64,000 nt of DNA, taken from Winogradskyella undariae. GTDB taxonomy: Bacteria > Bacteroidota > Bacteroidia > Flavobacteriales > Flavobacteriaceae. Each line of letters opens with the position of its first letter. The stretch's first letter is position 1. Under the pieces are notes generated by a model. It had not been told where the DNA came from. It saw nothing but the letters and a program-made list of their open reading frames with translations, and searched no databases. The stretch is from the NCBI RefSeq assembly GCF_013285155.1, contig NZ_JABTEL010000007.1:1-64000 (forward strand), written 5' to 3'. A program made the translations under genes and the position numbers. Below are positions 1 to 6,841 of this stretch, in pieces.

Positions 1-35
1 TATGTTTCTATGTTTTGTGTGAGTTAATGTTATGT

Positions 36-140
36 CGTCAGTTCGAGTTCCGACGTAGGAGGTTTATCGAGAACTGATTGTTGGTTGCTTCTCGATACAA
101 TTATTTTTCACTGCGTTACAAATAATTACTCGAAGTGACG
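36..140. repeat. Three-stem palindromic element
   Basis: The outer arms at 36-48 (CGTCAGTTCGAGT) and 128-140 (ACTCGAAGTGACG) pair at 12 of 13 positions. Inside lie a perfect 9-bp hairpin, 65-73 (TATCGAGAA) with 89-97, and a perfect 8-bp hairpin, 99-106 (AATTATTT) with 120-127. The layout is cloverleaf-like. There is no coding potential. It is probably a dispersed non-coding element of the MITE/REP kind; only this copy is in the window. Confidence 0.6.
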
Positions 141-186
141 TTTTGGTAGTAATCATATATTTTGGATAGATAGAGGATAGAAGTGG

Positions 187-211
187 ATTCCTGCCTTCGC
201 AGGAATGACAA
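187..211. repeat. Small hairpin repeat, copy 1
   Basis: ATTCCTGC (187-194) pairs perfectly with GCAGGAAT (199-206) around a 4-base loop and is followed by GACAA. A second copy lies at 321-344. Short hairpins of this kind are common dispersed intergenic repeats. Confidence 0.6.
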
Positions 212-248
212 AATAGAATAATTAAAAAGAAGACTTATGCGGAAACAG

Positions 249-284
249 AAAATCCGCAAAGCATTTAATAGCATTGCGGATTTT
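249..284. terminator. Hairpin downstream of the TonB receptor gene
   Basis: AAAATCCGCAAAGC (249-262) pairs with GCATTGCGGATTTT (271-284) with one mismatch. It lies about 75 bp beyond the stop codon of the leftward receptor gene. The T-run on the minus strand is short, so its role as a terminator is only probable. Confidence 0.4.
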
Positions 285-320
285 AAAATTTTCAATTTAT
301 TTTTATAAGTGTAGCTTTAG

Positions 321-344
321 ATTCCTGCTTTTTCAGGAATGACA
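321..344. repeat. Small hairpin repeat, copy 2
   Basis: ATTCCTG (321-327) pairs with CAGGAAT (334-340) and is followed by GACA. The arms and flank are the same as in the copy at 187-211, with a different loop. It lies 16 bp beyond the receptor stop codon. Confidence 0.6.
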
Positions 345-360
345 ATTGGAATAAAAACCA

Positions 361-2187
361 TTAACGGAATTTATAACGCATACCAAATAACACGTTGCTC
401 GGAGGCATTGGTGTGTAGCCAGATTCTATATAATCTGCATCAAAAATATTACTTGCAGTTACCGAAAGCTCTACTTGTTTTAGGCTCATTACAATAGAGG
501 CATCCCAAACATTATAGGTTTGTCCGGTGGTACGTTCTGCATATTTGTAAATGATATTTTGGTTTATGTTTTTGAATAATTTAGTGCTTAATCTTGTTGT
601 AAAATGATGTTTTAAAGTGTTTAAAGAGTAACGTGATAATTCTTCGTTTTGTTCTAAAATATTATCGTCTAAATACGCATATCCAAAAGCTAAAGTTTGT
701 TTGTAGTTCTTCACGTTAAAATTGTAAGCAACATCTAATTCTAATCCTTTGGTATTGACTTCTGCAATGTTGGTGGCTGTGTAAATTTCATCAACCGTAT
801 TGGGTCTCACAAAATCGATAAGGTTAGTGGCATCTCTATTAAAAACAGATAGGCTTGCTCTAATTTTATGAGCATTGTATTTTATTCCGATTTCCTGAGA
901 AAAAGCTTCTTCGGGTTCTAGGTCTGCATTACCAATGGTTCTTGGGTCGTTGTAATAGAGATCTGTGTAAGTTGGTATTCTGTAAGTGAAACCAATATTT
1001 CCGTAGGCTTTTAAATTATTGGTGATATCAAAACCAACATCTAGCCCTGGGAACCCATTAAATTTAAAATCTGAAAAATACGTTACGGCAACTCCAGGTG
1101 TAATATCTAAACGGTCATCTATAAATTGGAAACGGTGTTCTAAGAAAACGGTCGTCATAAAACGATTACGGTCTCCTAAATTATTACTGCGTAAATAGGT
1201 TTTAGACATATCAATACCAAATCCGGTAACCCCTAGTTTAGAGGTGTAAGAGGCATTCGCTTCTGCTCCTATTTTATTCGAAATATGAACGTTTCTAAAG
1301 AAATTAGGTTCAAAACGTTTTAAAAGGAAAATATCTTGGTTACGTTTCCAGTAGATACGTGGTTGAATTTTAAGTTTTTCAGATTGAAACTTTGTGGTAA
1401 AAGCGATTAAACTATTCTGAGTTTCTTCATATTCATTAAAATCAGGACTCGTGGTATAGAAATTTTCAGCCCCAAATTTACGTTCCGAAAACGTGGTGAT
1501 CATTTCAATAGCTTGCGCATTTTTATTAAACGTGCTTTTTAGAAAGTAATTAGAATTATCATAATCCGAATTACTGCGGTAGCCTTCTGAAGTCATTCTA
1601 TCCACATGGAGTATGTGTGTAGAATTCTCTAATTCAGAACCCACGGTTACCGAACCATTAAGTTGTCCAAAAGACCCCGTTTCTACACTTGCCGAAACCG
1701 AATTGTCTAACGTCGATTTTGTAACGATATTGATAGCGCCTGTAAATGCATTTTGTCCAAAGACACGAGCCGCAGGACCTTTAATAATTTCAATACGCTC
1801 AATCACTTCAATTGGTACAGCCGCATTTAAGGTATTGTGACCTGTTTGTACATCGTCCATTTTAATACCATCTATTAATAAAAGGGTTTGGTCAAATCCG
1901 CCACCCCTAATAAATAAATCGGCCTGACTTCCGCCAGTTCCACGACGTCTAATATCTACACCAGCGACTTGCTGTAATAAATCTACAACGGTAATAGCAG
2001 CGCTGCTTTTAATATCTGCAGCAGTGATAATATTTATAGTTCTTGAGTTTTCCTTGAAAGGTAAATCAATTCGTGTTGAGGTAATAACGACTTCACTTAA
2101 GGAATCTGTTTTTACTTCTTGCTCTTGTGCATTGAGCTTAAAACAAGTGATTAAAAGAGCTGTGAAAAGATAGATTGTGTTTTTCAT
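361..2187 (-). CDS. TonB-dependent outer membrane receptor
   Basis: This is an outer-membrane gated channel for energised uptake of a scarce solute. The signal peptide is about residues 1-20 (ends LNAQ). A plug domain follows at about 30-160, with the typical SEVVITSTR start and the segment IERIEIIKGPAARVFG. The rest is a beta-barrel ending in the aromatic-rich YKFR. At 608 residues it is BtuB/CirA-sized and lacks the N-terminal carboxypeptidase-like domain of SusC proteins, so it is more likely a metal, vitamin or siderophore receptor than a glycan one. The substrate cannot be told from sequence. It is divergent from a MocR-type regulator 119 bp away, which suggests that regulator controls it. 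Confidence 0.9.
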   Translation of the reverse strand: MKNTIYLFTALLITCFKLNAQEQEVKTDSLSEVVITSTRIDLPFKENSRTINIITAADIKSSAAITVVDLLQQVAGVDIRRRGTGGSQADLFIRGGGFDQTLLLIDGIKMDDVQTGHNTLNAAVPIEVIERIEIIKGPAARVFGQNAFTGAINIVTKSTLDNSVSASVETGSFGQLNGSVTVGSELENSTHILHVDRMTSEGYRSNSDYDNSNYFLKSTFNKNAQAIEMITTFSERKFGAENFYTTSPDFNEYEETQNSLIAFTTKFQSEKLKIQPRIYWKRNQDIFLLKRFEPNFFRNVHISNKIGAEANASYTSKLGVTGFGIDMSKTYLRSNNLGDRNRFMTTVFLEHRFQFIDDRLDITPGVAVTYFSDFKFNGFPGLDVGFDITNNLKAYGNIGFTYRIPTYTDLYYNDPRTIGNADLEPEEAFSQEIGIKYNAHKIRASLSVFNRDATNLIDFVRPNTVDEIYTATNIAEVNTKGLELDVAYNFNVKNYKQTLAFGYAYLDDNILEQNEELSRYSLNTLKHHFTTRLSTKLFKNINQNIIYKYAERTTGQTYNVWDASIVMSLKQVELSVTASNIFDADYIESGYTPMPPSNVLFGMRYKFR

Positions 2188-2274
2188 TAATTGGTGTTTT
2201 GCAATAAATTGTTAAGGTTCAAAACTTACATTATACATATGGTTTCTTTTGAACGCTGCAAAAGTCGTAACTTT

Positions 2275-2320
2275 CCGGACGATTAAAGTAGTCCAGTTTT
2301 AAAACAATGAATAGTCCGGT
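2275..2320. promoter_or_regulatory. Candidate MocR operator between divergent genes
   Basis: GTCCGG or GTCCAG occurs three times: inverted at 2280-2275, direct at 2291-2296 (AGTCCAGT from 2290) and direct at 2314-2319 (AGTCCGGT from 2313). The direct copies are 23 bp apart, about two helical turns. The last lies within the first codons of the regulator gene. Direct plus inverted repeats are known for MocR/PdxR-type operators. The assignment is inferred. Confidence 0.45.
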
Positions 2321-3803
2321 TAGTCAAATTATAAAACAACTTGTCACTTTTGATAAAACTATTGTGCCACCTGTATATGTGCAAGTTGCTCAGCAAATTA
2401 TAAATGCGATACAACGTGGTTATTTAGATAAAGGTAGCAAATTGCCAGGAACTAGGGTACTCGGTAAGGTGCTAGATATTCACAGAAATACAGCTGTTGC
2501 TATTTACGAAGAATTAGCATCACAAGGTTGGGTCGATATTGTAGCTAATAAAGGGACTTTTGTTTTGCTTCCTGAAACATCTGAGACTAAAATTAAAGCT
2601 ACAACGCAACATTTAGATCATGCTTATACATACGCAAAAGTAGCCGGTTTTCCGTTTCAGAAGTCCTTTCATTTGGCTTCCACAACACAAGAAACGACCG
2701 CGAAATATACTATTAACGACGGGCAACCCGATTTAAGATTGCATCCTGTGCATCAATTTTCTAGATGGTATAGTGCAGCGATGAAACGTAAGCCCCTTAT
2801 TAATAAATGGAATAAAACGTCAGCTTTAACGCCTTCTGTTTTTAGCACACAGCTTTGTAATTATTTGAATGCCACACGAGGCTTTCATATTAATTCGGAT
2901 AATTTAATGAATACGCGAAGTACTGAGATGAATCTTTATGTGGTGTCTCAACTTTTAATAACACCAAATGATTTGGTACTTGTTGGACAGTTAAGTAATT
3001 ATGCATCCAACATGATTTTTCAAGAAGCAGGTGCTACCATTCGAACCATTCCGGTAGATAAAGAAGGTTTAAATGTAGACTATATACGAACACATTTTGT
3101 AAAAAAAAGTATTCGTTGTGTATATGTCTGTGCTAATAGAGACTATCCTACAACGGTAACTCTGAGTGCTAAACGCCGTTTAGAGTTGTTAGCATTGGCA
3201 AAAACTTATGGGTTTGCCATTATAGAAGATGATTATGATTACGATTTTCAGTTTGATGGTTCAGCCATGTTACCCATGGCAAGTGCTAACACCCATGGTA
3301 TGGTTATTTATTTGGGTAAATTAGGGCAATCGTTATTTCCAAGTTTTCATACAGGGTTTGTGGTGGCTCCAGAAAATTTTATTCAAGAAGCTAAAAATTA
3401 CTTGCAATTATTAGATAAACAAGGCGATTTAATACAAGAGCAGATGTTGTCCGAGCTTATTTCTGAAGGTGAAATTTATAGACTAAAGAAAAAAAACATC
3501 GTGACTTATAAGCAGCGTCGTGATTGTTTGTGTCATTATTTGGCGTTTTATTTTGAAGGGATTATCATTTGGGAAAAACCTTTGGGAGGTTTGGCTATAT
3601 GGTTGCAGTTTGTAGAAACCATTTCTTTAGTGAAGCTTGCTGAAGAAGCAGAAAAAGTTGATTTATGTCTGCCAAAAACTATTTTATATCAAGATAAAAA
3701 CACCTGTGCTATTCGTTTTGGTTTTGGACATTTGAACGAAGACGAACTCGGTATTGTGATAAAGAAGTTGAAACTCGCTTATGATAAGGTGCTTAATTTT
3801 TAA
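2307..3803 (+). CDS. MocR/PdxR-type GntR regulator, degenerate PLP site
   Basis: This regulator joins a GntR winged helix (about residues 15-85, including LPGTRVLGKVLDIHRNTA) to an aminotransferase class I-like effector domain (about 120-498). MocR proteins normally bind PLP through the Lys of a Y-x-G-T-F-S-K motif. Here the aligned segment at 335-351 reads YLGKLGQSLF then PSFHTGF, so the expected Lys is Gln341 and the usual Arg is His348. Lys338 lies three residues earlier. The IIEDDYD core is kept (EDDYDYDF). It may therefore sense another ligand or bind PLP non-covalently. It is divergent from the TonB receptor, its likely target. The 3' end overlaps the next convergent gene by 11 bp. Confidence 0.85.
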   Translation: MNSPVSQIIKQLVTFDKTIVPPVYVQVAQQIINAIQRGYLDKGSKLPGTRVLGKVLDIHRNTAVAIYEELASQGWVDIVANKGTFVLLPETSETKIKATTQHLDHAYTYAKVAGFPFQKSFHLASTTQETTAKYTINDGQPDLRLHPVHQFSRWYSAAMKRKPLINKWNKTSALTPSVFSTQLCNYLNATRGFHINSDNLMNTRSTEMNLYVVSQLLITPNDLVLVGQLSNYASNMIFQEAGATIRTIPVDKEGLNVDYIRTHFVKKSIRCVYVCANRDYPTTVTLSAKRRLELLALAKTYGFAIIEDDYDYDFQFDGSAMLPMASANTHGMVIYLGKLGQSLFPSFHTGFVVAPENFIQEAKNYLQLLDKQGDLIQEQMLSELISEGEIYRLKKKNIVTYKQRRDCLCHYLAFYFEGIIIWEKPLGGLAIWLQFVETISLVKLAEEAEKVDLCLPKTILYQDKNTCAIRFGFGHLNEDELGIVIKKLKLAYDKVLNF

Positions 3804-4209
3804 ACGGAAATTCGGTTTTACAATCCTCACATTTGTATTGGTAACGCGTACTGAAAGGTAAGGTTCCGGTTAGGAAACCAATAAGAAAAGCGACTAAGGA
3901 TTTAAAATTAGTGATGGTAGAATAGAGTTCAATACGGTTTTTTTTACAATTAGGGCAGGTGATAGGTTCCCCTTCATTATCTACAGAATATTGTTGAATG
4001 GATTGTAAAATTTCTCTTGCTATGTCTTCATCTTTAGCTAAGACTTTTAATTTGATGCCACCAATGGCATTGCTTACTAAAGGATCGGTATCAATGGTGA
4101 TATTATCTTTTAAGAAGACTTGAATGCCGTCTGATTCTAGTCGGCCTTTCATAATTTCTGCTTCAGAAGAATATTGAAATCTAGCTATGGTAACAAAGGT
4201 GTCTTGCAT
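3793..4209 (-). CDS. DUF2007-type small membrane protein with zinc ribbon
   Basis: The 138-residue protein starts with a DUF2007-like alpha/beta domain (about 5-75: FVTIARFQYSSEAEIMKGRL, then IGGIKLKV). That family is often called putative signal-transducing and its function is unknown. Two Cys pairs (CPNC at about 88-91 and CEDC near 130) could hold a zinc ion, with one hydrophobic segment (about 106-120) between them. The gene runs convergent to the MocR gene and the two 3' ends overlap. Confidence 0.7.
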   Translation of the reverse strand: MQDTFVTIARFQYSSEAEIMKGRLESDGIQVFLKDNITIDTDPLVSNAIGGIKLKVLAKDEDIAREILQSIQQYSVDNEGEPITCPNCKKNRIELYSTITNFKSLVAFLIGFLTGTLPFSTRYQYKCEDCKTEFPFKN

Positions 4210-4278
4210 TTTGTAAAGGTAGTGTAATCTTTTGTTGAGCTGTTAAGTTTTTAAAAACCAGAATGGTTTAAAAGAACT

Positions 4279-4827
4279 TTATTCTATATTATTTTTTGTC
4301 ATTTTAGCTTTCCACTCGTCTTTATCTATCCATTTAAAGTCATTAGGAACTGTAGCATCTAATAAATCGATGTTTAATTGTTCTGAAAGTTCATAGCCAA
4401 TGAGAAAAGCTTCTTTGTAGTTGTTTTCTTCGTACAATTCAAAATGCTTGTTGTTGTCGTACCACAGATTCACTTCAAATATATAATCACCACCTTCTAT
4501 CGGTTGATGAAATACAGAGACGTATTGGTAATTTTTAATGGTTTGCCAAGATCCTATTTTTAAAGGTCCAACCTCTATGGTTGGTCTAAATCTAGAATTT
4601 GAAATATCGATATGAATTCGTTTTCTAGAACAAAAACTAGCACCAATACCTGCGAAATAAATAACACCTTCAAAATCTATGATTCGTATACCGAGTGGAC
4701 GATCTGTCGTAGCCCAAAGAAATATTTTGTAACCCATAATCCCGAAAGCCATCGTGAAAAACAAAGCAGCAATAGGTATTTGCCAAATAGGTCTCGCACT
4801 TTCTGAAATGATGGTGTTGGGTTTCAT
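4279..4827 (-). CDS. Uncharacterised protein with N-terminal membrane hairpin
   Basis: I do not recognise a named family. The 182-residue protein has a hydrophobic segment at about 15-38, a basic turn with DRPLGIRI, and a second hydrophobic stretch at about 50-66. A soluble beta-rich C-terminal part follows, resembling small bacterial PH-like membrane proteins. The ATG at 4827 gives the membrane segments a complete start. It stands alone between a DUF2007 gene and the divergent DUF2975 cluster. Confidence 0.65.
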   Translation of the reverse strand: MKPNTIISESARPIWQIPIAALFFTMAFGIMGYKIFLWATTDRPLGIRIIDFEGVIYFAGIGASFCSRKRIHIDISNSRFRPTIEVGPLKIGSWQTIKNYQYVSVFHQPIEGGDYIFEVNLWYDNNKHFELYEENNYKEAFLIGYELSEQLNIDLLDATVPNDFKWIDKDEWKAKMTKNNIE

Positions 4828-4940
4828 GTGTTTATATGTATTGTTTTTTATCGGTCATATGGTACATTCATTTTATCATTCCCTTGGGTGTCAAGAGCGA
4901 GTTATGGATGTTTCCTGCTTCAAATATAAAAAAAGACTTA

Positions 4941-4975
4941 AAGGCCTGTTAGTTTTTTAAAATCTCACAGGTCCA
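4941..4975. repeat. Palindromic repeat, degenerate member of the GACCT...AGGTC family
   Basis: GGCCTGTTAG (4943-4952), a TTTTTTAAAA core, and CTCACAGGTCC (about 4964-4973) form a hairpin with two single-base bulges. Its words and A/T core resemble the better copies at 8740-8773, 29877-29909 and 33884-33920, but the arm words are arranged the other way round, so membership is tentative. Confidence 0.4.
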
Positions 4976-5008
4976 TTATAATAATTATCTTTTTTTAATA
5001 ATAAATTA

Positions 5009-5053
5009 TTGTTTTTCGATAATTTATGTATATTTGTTATCGTAAAACGATAA
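5009..5053 (+). promoter_or_regulatory. Promoter and operator of the DUF2975/HTH cluster
   Basis: A -33 TTG (5009-5011), a 17-bp spacer and a perfect -7 element TATATTTG (5029-5036) match the Bacteroidota promoter. Directly downstream, TTATCGT (5037-5043) and ACGATAA (5047-5053) form a perfect 7-bp inverted repeat around AAA, covering the expected start site. A further half-site CGATAA lies at 5017-5022, inside the spacer. This is a repressor-type layout. The HTH protein encoded at 6590 is the natural candidate to bind it. Confidence 0.7.
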
Positions 5054-5055
5054 TT

Positions 5056-5565
5056 ATGAATTCTGCAAAAACACTTTATGCGATACTAAATGTTATTATT
5101 ATTCTTATTTTAATTAGCATTGGTTTAGGGATTTTCTATTTCGCAATGATTCTCTTTGGTGTCAAACAAGATTTTATCGGTATAGAAGAAGATGCATTAA
5201 TTTATAAAACGGAAGCCATGCTTTATCGTTTTACTTTTCTGAAACTTGGTGTTTATGTTGCTTTTGTCGTTGCGCTTTGGAGATTAAGAAAGGCGACAAA
5301 ATGGTTATTAAAAAATGATTTTTATAATACCGAACTTATAAGTGGCATGTTCAATTCGGGGAAACTTATGGTTTTTTCTTCAATCGCTTTATGGTTTATT
5401 GATGAGATTGGTAATATGTTCTATAAACGGCAAGTTATACTTGGTTTAAGTGAAAAAACATTAGTCTATTTATTAATAATTGCGATGGGGTTATTTTTAA
5501 TGCTAATGAGTACTGTACTTAGAGATACTAAGGCTATAAAAGAAGAAAACGACTTAACTATATAA
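5056..5565 (+). CDS. DUF2975 membrane protein, copy 1 of 3
   Basis: This is a small four-helix membrane protein of the DUF2975 type, function unknown. Hydrophobic segments are at about 7-33, 58-78, 105-125 and 138-160. The C-terminal tail KEENDLTI recurs in the next two genes. I chose the ATG at 5056 because an in-frame ATG at 5026 lies upstream of the -7 element. It heads a four-gene run with tight spacing, ending in an HTH regulator. Confidence 0.75.
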   Translation: MNSAKTLYAILNVIIILILISIGLGIFYFAMILFGVKQDFIGIEEDALIYKTEAMLYRFTFLKLGVYVAFVVALWRLRKATKWLLKNDFYNTELISGMFNSGKLMVFSSIALWFIDEIGNMFYKRQVILGLSEKTLVYLLIIAMGLFLMLMSTVLRDTKAIKEENDLTI

Positions 5566-5574
5566 TTATTTACA

Positions 5575-6084
5575 ATGCGAAAATTAATCATTTTAAAAAG
5601 TTTAATAGATTTTGTTTGGATAGTGACTTGTATTCCTGCCCTATTGCTACTTGCATTTTTTGCAGTTTACATGTTTATTGAGCCAGAATCTTTGAATATG
5701 ATATTGGATACAGATACGTCTAATATTGAAACCTCTTTAATGGCTGCACAGTTATTTGGCTTGGTCTTTATTGCTTTGGCTTTTATAACTATTTATTGTG
5801 TGTATCTGTTTAGGAAAACCTTGCGTTATTTTCAGAAGGTTAAACCTTTTCATATGGATGTAATAGTCAATTTTTATAAGATTGGTTATTTGCTTACTAG
5901 TGTTGGGATTGCTTCTTCTGTATTGGTTTTTGTAGGGCAATTGGTTTTTAAAAGTCAATTAAAGATAAACTTAGGCTTAAGTCCTTATGTGATGCTTATT
6001 TGTTTAGGGCTGTTTTTTATGGTATTGAGCGAGGTGTTTAAGGTAGCGAAATACGCTAAGGAAGAAAATGATTTAACGGTTTGA
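5575..6084 (+). CDS. DUF2975 membrane protein, copy 2 of 3
   Basis: The 169-residue protein has four predicted membrane segments and the same tail, KEENDLTV. It follows copy 1 after 9 bp and is clearly paralogous in layout, though diverged in sequence. No catalytic motif is visible. DUF2975 proteins often sit beside a YozG-like HTH protein, as here. Confidence 0.75.
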   Translation: MRKLIILKSLIDFVWIVTCIPALLLLAFFAVYMFIEPESLNMILDTDTSNIETSLMAAQLFGLVFIALAFITIYCVYLFRKTLRYFQKVKPFHMDVIVNFYKIGYLLTSVGIASSVLVFVGQLVFKSQLKINLGLSPYVMLICLGLFFMVLSEVFKVAKYAKEENDLTV

Positions 6085-6086
6085 TT

Positions 6087-6587
6087 ATGAAAAAAATAAG
6101 GTACTCTATAATATTATTGTTTTTAGCGCTTGTTGTTTCAATTGTTGGTAATTTGACGATTTCAACATTGGCGTTATTTTTTGATACTTATATTTTGCAT
6201 TTGCAACAAGGTAAACCTTCTCTAGCAACACAAGGTGTATTTTTAGCTAAAGCCTTGGCTTTGCTAATTTTTGTGTATGGTGTATTCACGCTAATTTCAA
6301 ACTTAAAAATATTTGCAACAGGTGATTTTTTTAATTCAAAATTAGTAACTACTTATCATAAAGCAGGATCTCTATTTTTATTCTCTGGAATAATTGGCAT
6401 TGTGATTTCGCTTATTTCCATATTTTTTATGATGAACTATGGTGATATTCATAATCAGACTTATCTTAATATAGACTCAAAAGGCTTGTATATTCTGCTT
6501 ATGATTTTAGGATTATTCTTTAGACTTTTTTCTGCTGTTCTTAAGAAAGGAAATGTAATTCAACAAGAAAACGACCTAACCATATAA
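6087..6587 (+). CDS. DUF2975 membrane protein, copy 3 of 3
   Basis: It has four membrane segments and the tail QQENDLTI. I preferred the ATG at 6087 over an in-frame TTG at 6081, which lies across the stop codon of copy 2. The HTH gene starts 2 bp after this stop. The conserved tail in three otherwise divergent paralogues suggests a shared cytoplasmic contact, perhaps with the HTH partner; that is inference. Confidence 0.75.
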   Translation: MKKIRYSIILLFLALVVSIVGNLTISTLALFFDTYILHLQQGKPSLATQGVFLAKALALLIFVYGVFTLISNLKIFATGDFFNSKLVTTYHKAGSLFLFSGIIGIVISLISIFFMMNYGDIHNQTYLNIDSKGLYILLMILGLFFRLFSAVLKKGNVIQQENDLTI

Positions 6588-6589
6588 TC

Positions 6590-6796
6590 ATGTCCATAAT
6601 AGTCAACTTAGACCTCATATTAGCCCAGCGTGGCATGAAGAGCAATGAACTTGCAGAACTGGTTGGTATCACAACCGCAAATCTTTCCATTTTAAAAACA
6701 GGAAAGGCAAAGGCTATTCGATTTTCAACTTTGGAAGCTATTTGTAAAGCTTTGGACTGTCAGCCTAGTGATATATTAGAATACGTAGAGGATTAA
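6590..6796 (+). CDS. Small Cro/CI-type HTH regulator (YozG-like)
   Basis: The 68-residue protein is almost only a helix-turn-helix domain: KSNELAELVGITTANLSILK, then FSTLEAICKALDCQPSDILEY. It is cytoplasmic and DNA-binding. It is the last gene of the DUF2975 cluster, 2 bp after copy 3. It probably represses its own operon through the inverted repeat at 5037-5053, with the membrane proteins as possible modulators. Confidence 0.85.
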   Translation: MSIIVNLDLILAQRGMKSNELAELVGITTANLSILKTGKAKAIRFSTLEAICKALDCQPSDILEYVED

Positions 6797-6841
6797 AAGG
6801 TTTTAAAAATTAGTATCTTGGGTGTCTAAAAAATTGAATAG

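Noticed and set aside
1613..1840. 75-codon plus-strand frame
   Set aside because: It lies wholly antisense within the TonB receptor gene and has no recognisable domain or promoter.
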